A stretch of 64,000 bases of DNA from Juglans regia. Its lineage: Eukaryota; Streptophyta; Magnoliopsida; Fagales; Juglandaceae. Below are positions 48,860-60,464 of the stretch, piece by piece. Under the pieces are notes generated by a model, which was not told where the DNA came from, ran no database searches, and saw only the letters and a program-made list of their open reading frames with translations. The DNA lies in the NCBI RefSeq assembly GCF_001411555.2, contig NC_049911.1, positions 36,779,340 through 36,843,339 of the forward strand, read 5' to 3'. Every line of letters begins with the position of its first letter. Position 1 is the stretch's first letter. The position numbers and the translations under genes were made by a program.

Positions 48860-49882
48860 TCCTCTGCCCATTCTGTTTCTTAATTTTCTCTTCTTTTTCT
48901 CTCCGTGGAAAGGGATTCTGCATACGTATCTCTGCTACTCGCTTTTGGTCTTTCTGAACATTGTGGCGTGGCGTGGTTTTAAAATGTTTTAATTCAGTTC
49001 CAGGCCTTGTGACAAATTGGGGTTTGTAAGTTTAATAATCCGGGATTTCCCTTATGATCAGTTAGTTTGGTAACTATCTTCCAGGGTTACTTTAGACGAG
49101 AATTTAATTTGAAACAAAAAAGAATCTTACTATAATTAGCACTGACACGTGATTAATTTTAACAACATGACGTTTAGAACATGTTATGATAATTTGTAAT
49201 GCCATGACATTTATATAGAATTACAGGACAGAAATATTATGTAATAAATAGTATTCATGTATTGGTATTTTCGTTGATCAATTTAATCTTTCTTAACAAC
49301 ATGATGATCAAAATATCTCATATTTAATGCTAAATGAATACTACTCTCATGAATCCTTCACTTGGAATTTGGTATTACAGTTCATAACACAAACGATTAT
49401 GTTGGAGCGAGATCTTCAAGGCTCATTCATATTCATGTTGCATTGCTAAATTAACATATATGTTAAATTAAGTATCGTATCTAACAAACAATTAAAAAAA
49501 TAATGATTTCGTATGAAATTCATTATTTTAAAATTTTAGTACATATGCAACAAAATACAAGTTTGTAAACAGGTTAAGTGTAGTAAAAAAAAAAAAGAAG
49601 CACCAGAGTGTACAAATTTTATTCATCCAAAACTCTTAGTCCATATTTTTATTTGTTTTTAAATTTATGTGATATCAAATAAATAAAAAATTAAATTATT
49701 ATTAATTTTTACTTGTGAATTATCAAAGAACGATAAAAGGATGATACTCGACTAAAAATAAAGCATTTTTATCCGGCCATTCCAGTAGTTACAAGCAGAG
49801 AGACTGCAACGAGGGAGGGACTAGAAGTCTAAATTAAAATAAAAAGTAAAGCAAAACTGGTACCTCGAGTGAGAGAGTTTCC
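48860..49882. other. Intergenic spacer
   Basis: AT-rich DNA between the thymidylate kinase stop and the LON-domain start, both on plus. It holds the promoter of the latter; nothing else is recognised. Confidence 0.6.
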
Positions 49883-52399
49883 ATGACTTGTGCGAGTACT
49901 CTTATCCTCAACTCTATTGCTACCAGTAGTACAACTCGACTTCGACAACACCTCCCTACCCGAAACACGCTCAGCCCCCACTTCTCTCATTTCCTTCCTT
50001 TCCATTCTTCTTCTGCCAGAGCCACCAACATTTTTCGGAATTCCGGACTTCCTCTTATCAAACGACGCCGTCTGCTCCCTATTGCCAGCTCTCTTCAGCT
50101 TCCGCTTCTTCCCTTTAACATCAACGAGGTATAATTGTAATCGCCTCTTTGTTTTGACCAGATTATTGAGTTTGATCAAATTTACGTTTCACAAGTTCTA
50201 TGTTTTGTGGTTCAACTTATTTACGCCTACTATTGAATTTGTTACGACGTGAAAATCTTTTCGTTTTTTTTTTTTTTTAATTTTTTATTTAATACCAGGT
50301 TCTTGTTCCAACCGAGCGTAAGACGCTACATTTATATGAAGCAAGATATTTATCCCTGCTGGATGAGGTACTGAATATCTATCTTTATTTTTCTTATCGA
50401 TTTTGATTATACGTCGTAATGCATCTCTTAATTATTTTGGTTGTAGTCGTTATTAAGAAAGAAGAAGCTTTTTGTGCATTTTGTGTTGGACCCAATTTCA
50501 ATTAGTGATTTAACCGGTGAAGCATCATTTGCTGCTAGATATGGCTGTTTGATTCTTATAGAAAACGTAAGCTTCTGAATTTTCCAGGATTTTTACTTAA
50601 TAAAAATATTAGGCTATGACCCAATTTAAGACTCAGCTCTGTGTAGGTTGAACGCTTAGATGTTGGAGCATTGGTCACTATAAGGGGCATTGGTCGAACC
50701 AAGATTCTGAATTTTGTTAAGGTGAGTGAACACTGAACCTCAAACGTTTAAATTCCCGTTGATAAACTTTCTGTTAATATTTCATGTCGTTAAATCTCTC
50801 AAACGCCTTTCAATTTCATCGTCCAATGTGTGTGCGTGAGGGGTTTTTTATTGCATTTAACAAGTTTCAATCTTTCAGCCTAGTTGCTCTTTAATTAACG
50901 TTCTCTTATTTCCGTGCTTGCAATTGTAATGTGCAGGCAGATCCTTACTTATTAGGTGTAGTCATACCAATGCAGGATCAGATTCCTGAAAGTTCAAGTA
51001 AAGTGAGCTCCAAAGTTCTGGAAGTAAGGGAAGCTATCTACAATTTGAATAGTTTGGAGATCAAACTGAAGGTATCACTGTGTTTGTGTGCACGTGTTGC
51101 TTGCAAATGCACACTCGTGAAAATGTGCACACATGCATTTGTTCACAAAGAAATGGAGATACTCCTCGGCACGAGGAAATGCTTAAACCACTATCCTTAC
51201 TCCAAAATGAAGCTTCAGAAAGTGGAAAAAGAAACTCAGTATATTAAGTATTTTTTGTTTTCTTTTTCTTTTTCCACTTTCTAAAGAATAATATTTTTGA
51301 GAATAAAGTATTCATAACAGATGCATCCTCTAGCATCTTTTCTATCAATTTGCTAACTTCTATCAGAAGTAAAAATGTTGAGCATGAGTGCAATTGCCTG
51401 GGATAGTCGAAGCATGTGCTTTGGTTATTGTCATCCAACCAATAGCAATGGTATTTCTGAGAATATTACTTGCATCTCTGGTACCTATGATTCCAAAGGG
51501 AAAATCAGGTTCTTATTTCACAGGAGTTTGGAGGTCAAGCTTTTCATCTAGAAATTAGAAATTCATTAGTGAGTGTATTTGATGGAGATGATGCCTCAAA
51601 AATGCACAAAGAGGGAGTCATGATGGTGTCTGACATAGACCTCTGGCATCATAACTAGCATTCGTATTTTATGATTGTTTTGTTCAGGATACTGACTAAC
51701 TGATCACAGATGCTGTGTCCTGCATATATCACATCAGAGTGCAGCTCTTATTTCCTTGTTACTTCAAATTTATTCTAAAAGATAATGACTCTTTCACAAT
51801 ACCACCTTTCTGATAATGACTGTTGGTTAGATGGTTTGTTTGTCACATAGTAGACATTCCTAGAGGTGAACTTTCTGGTAAAAAATCTCTGAGATGGAAA
51901 ATCAATCATTTGTGTGAATTAGCATTTTATTGATGATAGTACGATTCCTGAGTTGCTCATTGTTGTAGATTATATGTCATTGATAGACTCTTTGTAGTGC
52001 TATTGTGCATAAAAAGACATCATACTTCTTTTAATAATAATAAAAAAAGTCGGTTGCATTTTTCGATGTGTAAGAGTTGTCTGTATATTATCTTGTGACA
52101 GCAGACCCCAAATGAAGCATCGTTGCAGACTCACATTACAAACTCTTTGTTGTGGGCTGAAAAGGAGCCATCCTTCGAGTGTGATGAAGATTTCATTCCG
52201 TCCCTGGCAGAGCGTGTATCCTTTGCAGCACTCCAGCCTATTACAGGCAAATGTCTCTCAATCCATTATTCAACACTCTTTAGCTTTTCACTAGCAAAAT
52301 AGTCAGTTCTGTTAACTTGCGGCGACTGATTATTCTGCAAGCTCATAGAACTCCCATGGCAAATTCAGAACAATATGCACGCCAACTTATCTTCCTCTT

Positions 52400-52430
<31 letters not shown>

Positions 52431-52899
52431 TTTTATCAGTCACTATATGCCAACTTATCTACATTAGCCTTTGGCTGTTCACTCCATTACTAGTTGTTCA
52501 TTATGCTAACTTGAGGATAACTTGAGGACTACATTAGCCTTTCTCTCCCAGTTCGTGTTGTGTTCATATCTGAAATAGAGATAGCCCATATTATGCTCTT
52601 CAGGGCTGTTAGAAGGCCTTAGCACTAACTAAAATAATTACTCGTGTTATATTGATGTTCTTGGAATCTTATGGAGCCTTCTATCCAAAATAATCTTAGC
52701 TTGGCATGATGAATTATATGGATTTGCTACTTTGACAGGATCAACTGAAGCAGAACTGCTGAAGTTACAACGACTGAAGCTAGAGGCCATGGATCTTAAA
52801 GACACGTATCAAAGGCTAGAAGATTCCCTAGAAATAGTTAAAGAGAATATTTCCATGGTTGCAGCCAAGCTCGCTATACAATCATTGGAGATACAATAG
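49883..52899 (+). CDS. LON substrate-binding-domain protein, probably plastid or mitochondrial
   Basis: Exons 49883-50128, 50299-50367, 50447-50566, 50647-50721, 50937-51071, 52105-52246 and 52739-52899 encode 315 residues. Seen: a Ser/Thr/Arg-rich, acid-poor N-terminus (about 1-60) like a transit peptide; then LVPTERKTLHLYEARYLSLL, the opening strand motif of the LON N-terminal domain; FAARYGCLILIEN, VERLDVGALVTIRGIGRTKI and ADPYLLGVVIPMQD; and a C-terminal helix with KENISMVAAKLAIQSLE. There is no AAA+ or protease domain, so it is a stand-alone LON-domain protein, not Lon itself. The role in plants is not established. The fifth and sixth introns have unusual splice sites: an NAGNAG acceptor before 52105 and a GC donor after 52246. 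Without the GC donor the reading frame hits a stop. Confidence 0.87.
52391..52430. repeat. (CTT)n microsatellite in the last LON-gene intron
   Basis: A run of CTT units inside the GC-AG intron (52247-52738), 145 bases downstream of the unusual donor. Confidence 0.9.
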
Positions 52900-54433
52900 A
52901 CTATGTAACTTCATATTACAGCTTCTGCTGCCTCCCAAAGCGAGGGGAAACTGTGATTATTTTGATTTTGGCTGCCAAATTTTAACTGTAATAGTTACGT
53001 ACAGACGAGAGGGAGACAGAGAGAGAGAGAGAGTACTGTGATTGATTTGGCGGATTCTGGCCGCCAATATATCCTTTTCTTGTAAGATTACCTAAACGCA
53101 TTGCTTGGGAAGTCTACGTATTTGGTTGGTCATAGATGTGCCTTTTGGCTAACGCTGCCTTGTTATCCTAATCGTCATTTCCCCCCATATTCGTAGTTTC
53201 CGCTGCTAGGTAAGGAACATAGAGGTTACTTTTATCTGCTTTTATCGTGAGATTCGATTTTAACAAATTATATGTGATGAGTAATGTTATATATCATATT
53301 TTCATCTTATTTTAAACATACTAAGTAGTATGTGGCATATTCATTACCATTAGACGATAAAAAAGTCTATAATAAATGATCATTTAATGGTGATAAATGT
53401 GTTACATCTTACTTAATAAGATGAAAATGAGATAGTAGTATGATGTATAGAATTTTCCTTTTTTAAAGCTCAAACTACTATTTTTTTTAGTCACTTACCA
53501 AGTTTTAGTTGACTAATAGAAAACTATGGCTTCAAGTTGTATAAAGGGGGGCTGTATCTCTTCTATGTCCACCAAAATTAGGGGTGATAATTCATATTTT
53601 TAGGTCGTGTTTGTGTTCTGTCAAGTTATAGACGTTTGACTATATGAATCAACATGAACTTGACCTATTAAGTTAAACATGACAAACTTTCAAATCATAA
53701 CCTGATATATTTAAATAACGGATTGTATCATTCGTTTTGATTCGTTTAATAATGAATTAGAAATAGATCAACACGACATGACTAATTTTAATTTGTTTCA
53801 TGTAAATGTGGTGAACTAACACTCATAACCCATTTGACATAATTAATATAATTTTACTTAAAAGTTAAAATTTATATTTATTAGTAGTCATAATATCTAA
53901 AAATTATAATAATACTAGCCACTAACAAAAAAATATTAATATTTTTTAAGTCTTAACTTATAATAAAATCAATATTACAAATTTTACAATAACAAATATG
54001 AGCATACGTCCAGAATTATAATTTTAAATTTTTAACAATAAAAATATTAGCATATTAAAAAATACAAATATTGCAATCTAATAATAATAAAATTATAATT
54101 TAAAATAAAATCTAAAAAAATTATTACAAATTAATTTCAAATTAAGCGAATTAACCCTTTTATTAATCGTATCTTAACATCTGAATCCATTTTAAATCCA
54201 ACTATTTATATCAAAACCCAAATTTACTGATTTTCGTATCGTATTTTGGATAGACATATAGCATCATCTATTGCAAACGCCAGCCAAATCCTTTCCAGGA
54301 TAAAAACAATGAAAAATTGTGGATACGTATATCCACCAAATCGTAATAAGGGGCTCGCGTCCGTTGGAAGAAAATAAATATCTGACAGCCTGTGTTGGTG
54401 ACTGAGATACGGAGTTAACGAGTGAAGAGGGAT
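52900..54433. other. Intergenic spacer
   Basis: Between the LON-domain gene and the hydrolase gene. It includes a GA tract (53010-53033) and a low-GC stretch, about 53578-54240, starting GGGGTGATAATTC that shares AACGGATTGTATCAT with the element near 10270. No gene is seen. Confidence 0.55.
53578..54240. mobile_element. Candidate relative of the 9.8-10.4 kb repeat
   Basis: Begins TAGGGGTGATAATTC, close to the hAT-type end TAGGGGTGATTAACGG seen at 35182 (inverse), and shares a 15-base phrase with the repeat near 10270. The right end is not defined. Confidence 0.3.
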
Positions 54434-56784
54434 ATGGGTTTAGCTTCAACGGGAGCCCCTTGGTTTCGTGCTTCAATGAGCTCCGGCACCTTCAGTCTTT
54501 TGTCTCCTAGAAGCCCACTCTCAGTACCAATATCACCCTCTCGCAACGTCTGCTTATCCTCTGCTCTCCTCTCTGTACGTTCACTCCCATTCCTCTTTAA
54601 TTTTCTTTGTTTATACAATCTTTTGAATGCTTATATTTTGGGTTGATGGCCAAAGTGGTGCAATTTGTGTATGTATATGCATCTTGTGCTATATCACTTG
54701 CAATCTTTCTTAATAAACTTTCTATGATTTATGTATGAGCAGTGTTACGCCTATTTATACTTTTACTTACAAGAATTATTTTATTAGTATTTTTTGAATT
54801 TTAAATTTCATCATTTTCAGCGTATCAATAACTCATATACGTGGAGAAGGAAGTTTTTTGTAAGTTTTTAAGTATATTTAGCATTTTCCTTTATGTATAT
54901 ATGGGTGTCTGTGAAAATGAAATTTTAGACCCAAGTTTATTTGCTTAGTTTTTTTACGAACTATAGAAAGGGTGTGTTTGCAATTGGGCAATTTGGCATG
55001 CTTGTGGATTCTGATTGTTACTAAAATGGAGCCACGTAATTATTGAAGACATGGTTAATTGATTTCCTGATCTCTAACCTGATTGGTGTATCGAACTCTA
55101 TTGGCCAAATCTTGCCATTTATTCTTCTTCATATATTTAACATTTTAACACCAGTTAAATTTTAATGGGTATGTCCGGTTGATATGATGGAATTTTTGCT
55201 TGTGCTGCTGCAGCAAGAGTATGAAATCGTCCTGCAAGGATAAATCTTCAGTAAGAAAGAGAGCTCATTCGCAATCCATTTGGGCAATATTTCTTCCCCT
55301 TCCGTAGCTAGCTAACTCTTTAAGCATGACCCATTTCTTTTAGCAATAGTCTTAAGAGTCTAATTTCCGCTCCCTCCAAGAATGCTGATCCTTAGATGCC
55401 TCGAACACACGTTTGGTAATTTGTTCTTTTGAGGTTTGTTCCAAGATTGTTAAACCTGAAACCCAATCTGTTTGAACTGAAACTAGAAATGCGAATTTTG
55501 AATCTTGTTGATATGATAAGCAAAAACCCAAAGTTAATCCTAAAAGATATTCTACATGATATCTACAAAGAGTTTGATATCTAATATATTAATCCCTAAA
55601 GTTTGACTTATGGTATGAACTATTCCTTCATTTTTGTCGGATATTTAAATTGGTTTTACCAAAATTCGTTCTTTTTTTCCTTCTTTATGTTTTTGGTAAA
55701 GCAATCCATATGATCTACTACTTGTGCATATCAAACTGTGGTCATCTTGATTTTTGCATAGTGCAACTGTTTATCTTGTGCATATTGGAAGAAGTCTGCA
55801 ACTCTTGACTGTAAAGCTTCAGTTTATGTTCAGAGAAGATGCACTCAAAATTTTAGAAGATCAGTTACAGAGAATAGAGTAAGAAAGGTATCATGTAGCC
55901 TATTGAAAGTTGAAGATGGCATTAACGATGAGGCATGCGAGTTAGTCAGTGGAGTGGAACTTTCACTTGGGGAGGGTGCTGATAACATCCAAGCGTATCT
56001 CTTCAAGGCAGTTAAAAATAATAATGGAACTGGCATACTGCTCTTGTCTGATGTTTTTGGGTTTGAAGATTCTTCCACAAGAGAGTTTGCATATCGTATT
56101 GCTTGTAATGGTTACAAGTATGTTGCTTAGCCTTGAAGCATCATTATTTCCATTAAACTTTATATCATTCTGTCATGTGACGGGCTATTGTTCTTTGACA
56201 GACTCTTTAAACTGCTATATATAATTTTCCTTTGGTTGTTAAACAACTGCAGTGTTCTAGTTCCAGACTTATTTCGTGGAGATCCATGGGGAAGGGACAG
56301 GCCAAAGGCTATGTTTGAAGAATGGATTGGTGGACAAGATCCCCAGAGGGTGGCCAAAGACATTGAATCATCAACAAAATGGATGGTGGATGAATTTGTT
56401 GCTGCAGGAATCTCAAAGAAGCTTGGCATAATTGGTTTTTGCTTTGGAGGAGGGCGCGTGATAGAGGTGCTGGCCAGAGACAGGGGCGCATGTTTTGGCA
56501 TTGGGGTCTCTTTTTATGGTACCAGGATGGACCCATCTATAGCTTCTAAGATAAGTGTTCCTGTACTGTTTATTTCTGGGGACGATGATCCACTTTGTCC
56601 TGTCAATGTCTTGAGGGATATGGAGAAGAGCATAGGTAGCGGAGCCAAGGTAGTGCTTTTCGGGGAAAGAGGACATGGGTTTGCACACAGGCCTGCATCT
56701 CCTGAAGAAGATGGAGATGCAGAACAGGCTTTCACGACGATGAGAAACTTTCTGTACGATGGCTTGGTTGTAAACAAAAACTAA
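54434..56784 (+). CDS. Dienelactone hydrolase family alpha/beta hydrolase, likely plastid
   Basis: Core exons 54434-54574, 55834-56117 and 56253-56784 encode 318 residues with closed phases. Seen: a Ser/Pro/Arg-rich N-terminus (47 residues in exon 1) typical of a plastid transit peptide; LLLSDVFGFEDSSTREFAYR; nucleophile elbow GFCFGGGRV with the Cys in place of the usual Ser; acid SGDDDP; catalytic His in GERGHGFAHRP. This Cys-Asp-His triad is that of dienelactone hydrolases and human CMBL. The natural plant substrate is unknown. Two short in-frame segments between exons 1 and 2, 54821-54859 (39 nt) and about 55218-55250 (33 nt), have good AG...GTAAG borders and may be included, giving up to 342 residues. 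Confidence 0.88.
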
Positions 56785-57531
56785 ACGTCTTGGTAATTTT
56801 AGAATTATGTCAAGTCACCTGTGTAATTTTTTTTTTTTTTTTTATTCTTTAGAGCTGAAGCTAATGCTAGTGCTTCCTGCAGCCGAGGGTAATGTTATTT
56901 TCATTCTTTATCGATTTATTTCTTTTGTATGTATGGTCGAAGAGATGGCAATGGATCGGATATGGTAGATTTCTGATCCAGATGTCATATGTGCTAGCAC
57001 TGCAGCCGATGGTAAAGATAGATAGTTGTCATTCTTCGTATATAGGTTGTGTTTGATGGGACCAAACATAATTCATCTCAAACTAATCATTGATAAGAAT
57101 TATTACTTTTTAAAAAATGATTTACACTATTTTTTACAACACTTTACACAACAATGCTTTAAATTAGGAGTAATTTTGTAAAATACATTATAAAAGTAAT
57201 ATTATTTTACAAAAATATCTTTATTTTATAACATTATTATGCAATGTATTGTATAATGTGTTTTGCGTATATCATTTTCAAAGTCACACCACTTTCTTTC
57301 AAGCCCGCAAGAAACTAAATTATTTCTTCATTTTCCTCCCCAAAGTACACTCCACCCAATATAGTAGGATTACAGAACTAGAGATACTGGGATTCGACAT
57401 ACACCAGGTTACTCATTTATCCATCAAAAACAATGTTTTGTACTAACTATTCAAAAAACATCCACGGTGAGAAAATCCACAAACAATCTCGATCCAATTC
57501 TCCAGCCAACTTATGATTAACTTCAAGAGAA
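56785..57531. other. Convergent spacer
   Basis: 3' flank of the hydrolase gene and of the MIC10-like gene. A T-rich run lies at 56828-56844, and an AT-rich stretch with a GTGTTTGATGGGACCAAA start near 57047 may be another MITE-like remnant. Confidence 0.5.
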
Positions 57532-60464
57532 TCAATTCTCAGTCCCGGCCTCCTGAAAGGAGAAAAGGAATTCATAATAAGCACACATGTTTCTTCTTTA
57601 AAATGAATTAAATGTACGCAAACAATAATAAGATTATGGACAATGTTAGGGGACCCTGGCATTGTACTGATAGTGCAAATTGTATTATTTTTTTCAAAAA
57701 TTTTTTAAACCCCTTTAAACATTTAAAAAAAAAACCACAAACTCATTACAAAATACTTCCTTAACCAACAAATAAAAACAAAAAACAAAAGAGGATCGGT
57801 CACTTTTGGAGGCATCATTCTCGGTGGCCCAAGCATTTTCCTAAGATCATAGCCTTTGGGGTCATAAATTAACTGACTAACATGCAACTGTCATTTTCAT
57901 AGTCTTGATACCCTCTATTGAAAGTGTGGCATAGGGATCGGCCAGGAACAATTCCTTGATTTGAACTTGTACCGGACTACTAAAACTCTTTTTTCATTCA
58001 AAGTAACTCCTATTTTGCCCTTTTTATTTAGAAGATGACTTTGTGCCAATGTAAATGCCTATGCTTCAAAATCAGATCCCATTGAAAAACATCATAAACG
58101 CCAACAAAATGGCTTGATCAAACCTAAGTTGTGGTGTTAAATTCTCATATAGCTTAACCCAGTCATTATTTCAAAAGAAGTGTCTACCTGAACTGCGGGA
58201 GTCTCAGTGATCTTAGGACCAGGAGTCTCCGTGCTCCCGGGAGCAGGCGTCTCTGCGCTCTTAGGAGCTGTCACCTTTGCTGGAGATCCATCAAATAAAC
58301 GAGAACAGTCTGTGTAAGCAGATCCAATGCCCACCCCAGCACCAAAAGCCACTGATGCCCAGCGAGTAACAGGAGTCCCTGGGTTGATATATCAGAATAT
58401 ATGGACCAAGGAGAAAGCTTTAAATTAAGAAAATGTGTATCATTATGCCAGGGATAGAAGCCTTTAGCAACATCATAAATGAACATAGAGTAGAAATTTA
58501 TTGTGCATGATTCAAATATGCATTCATACATGAACATAGAGCAGAAACTTATTGTGCATAATTCAAATATGCATTTCACTTACAGTGCAAATGAGAAAAG
58601 TCATAATCACCAAACAAAGGGTCCTGCCTTCAAATGCTTATAAATAACTAGCTATACCTACCACATGACTCTCTCACTACAAGATTCTTTCTCGATATGC
58701 TATAAACTCTACTTGATTGGTGGAAGTGACAGAAAAGGAATCGTGTTGCACCAACCTGATCAACATGGCCACCCCAACAGCCCAACCTACCTACATCTAA
58801 TACTAAGAATCTCATTATGAGGTTATTGGATTGGGCTAATGGCATAATGCAAGCAGTACTCCTAAAAGAGTGAGACTGCGACCTGAAGATATATCATATA
58901 ATACTAAATCCAATACCCCTAGCATTTTCTTTTACAAACCTAAAAAAAAAAAAGTATGAAAAATGCAGCACACAGGTATAGAAATATTATATTAATTTCA
59001 AGGGAGTTATTAAAAAGAAGTTTTTTAAGCAAAAAGATCTTAAATAGTATGCATCCCCGCACGCAATAATAGCACGTAAAAGATATTCCAACAGAATGAC
59101 AGTCTTAAAGATGTAAAATAGGTTTGTTTTAAGTGTTCAACAAAACATGAAATAGAAAATGCACTCACAACACTAACATCAAATGCAGATTAGAAGAGGA
59201 TTGACAGCCTCGTCATATAGTTGCTTCCTATATCCTTACTTGCAACTTGTAGCAAGCATAAAGGAACAAAACTTAGTAGCAAGTCTGGGATAAAGGCTCT
59301 GGGAAAAAGGGGGCTCAGGTTACAAAGAAGAAAAACAACAGCAAGCAACAACAATGAATGGTCAGGTCATCTAGGTAAGGGCTTATAGTGGAGCTAAACC
59401 CCATCAGCCTGACTAACTCAGCCATCGATCAGTAGCACAGTTTTAATTAAAAATTGACTTTCAGGAGGTCTTATCCTACTCAGTAAAATCCACTTAATCT
59501 GTGCCATCTCTCTTCCTCACACCTACAGAGACGGCCGATCTTTTGCAGGTACCAATGAAGCGTTTATTGGTGTGCCTTGTATCAACTCCTTATCTCAAAT
59601 CAAGAGATATCATTCTAGTAACTGGAAGTAATATTAGAATCAAATGAGACACACATAGATCCTAATAAATGCATATACAGTTGCATTGTAAAATCAGATT
59701 GTCATCAACACCTCTTAAATTTCATCCAATAAATCGGTAGATTCCACTCCGCTATGTGGCCATGGGCTTTCAGCACCGGCACTTTGCTGCTCAAAATAAG
59801 TGAGCCAGCCTGCCTGCATTATTAGGGACACGTGGCCTCTATTAGATTTTTTAACATGACAAATTATCATAATTTTTCCAACCCCGAACCTCTCGGGTGT
59901 CACCAAAATAGATTCCAAAGGCATTCTAGACTTCTATTAAAACAATTGGGGTTGTGTTTGCGAGAAATATTGAAGTATTTAGGATTAAAGAAGTTGGCCA
60001 ATAAAAACCAATTCATAGTTAGTTTCTTGTCTAACTCAAAATTCAGAGCCAGTAAGGAAATCGAACAGCAGAGCAATCACATATTCAAATACTCCGAAAT
60101 CTCAGTAAAAGCAGGGAAATCGAGAAGCTACTCCCAATATAACTGCTGGTCTGGGGAGAAAATGTATTATCTTCAGTAAAGAACAAGTGATGGGGCAAGA
60201 AAACTACAAAAAAGGAAAAAAAATATTTATACAGTAAGCTTTTATTTATGTTTGAAGTAAAGTTTTCGAAGCAGCCGAGGGAGAAAATTAAGATAAGGAA
60301 AGGAGAGAAAGAGAGGGTGAAGAGAACGGACTGAAGAGGAGGAGGCCACCAAAGGCGCCGGCCAAGGAGGAGTAGACGAAGCGGCGAACGGTCAGGTCGA
60401 GACAGGCGTCCCATTTGGCGTCCAAGTCGTATTTGGGAGGCACAATCTCTTTTTTCTCGGCCAT
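57532..60464 (-). CDS. MIC10-like MICOS complex subunit (DUF543)
   Basis: Exons 60464-60332, 58378-58188 and 57552-57532 encode 114 residues. Seen: MAEKKEIVPPKYDLDAKWDA, then two membrane segments carrying the glycine motifs of Mic10, SSLAGAFGGLLLF (about 32-44) and VAFGAGVGIGSAYTDC (about 53-68). Mic10 oligomerises through these motifs to bend the inner mitochondrial membrane at crista junctions. The C-terminal tail has three S/T-x-ETP repeats. The last exon has only 21 coding bases (EAGTEN and stop). It is chosen because of a good TTTCTCCTTTCAG acceptor; reading through instead would add 16 different residues. Intron 1 is 1.95 kb. The first donor (A|GTCCGT) is weak, but joining it to GGACTCC restores the family R-T/S-P-V-T-R-W. 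Confidence 0.88.

Noticed and set aside
57447..57662. 71-residue minus-strand ORF covering the last MIC10 exon
   Set aside because: Different frame from the EAGTEN-stop exon; no conserved features.
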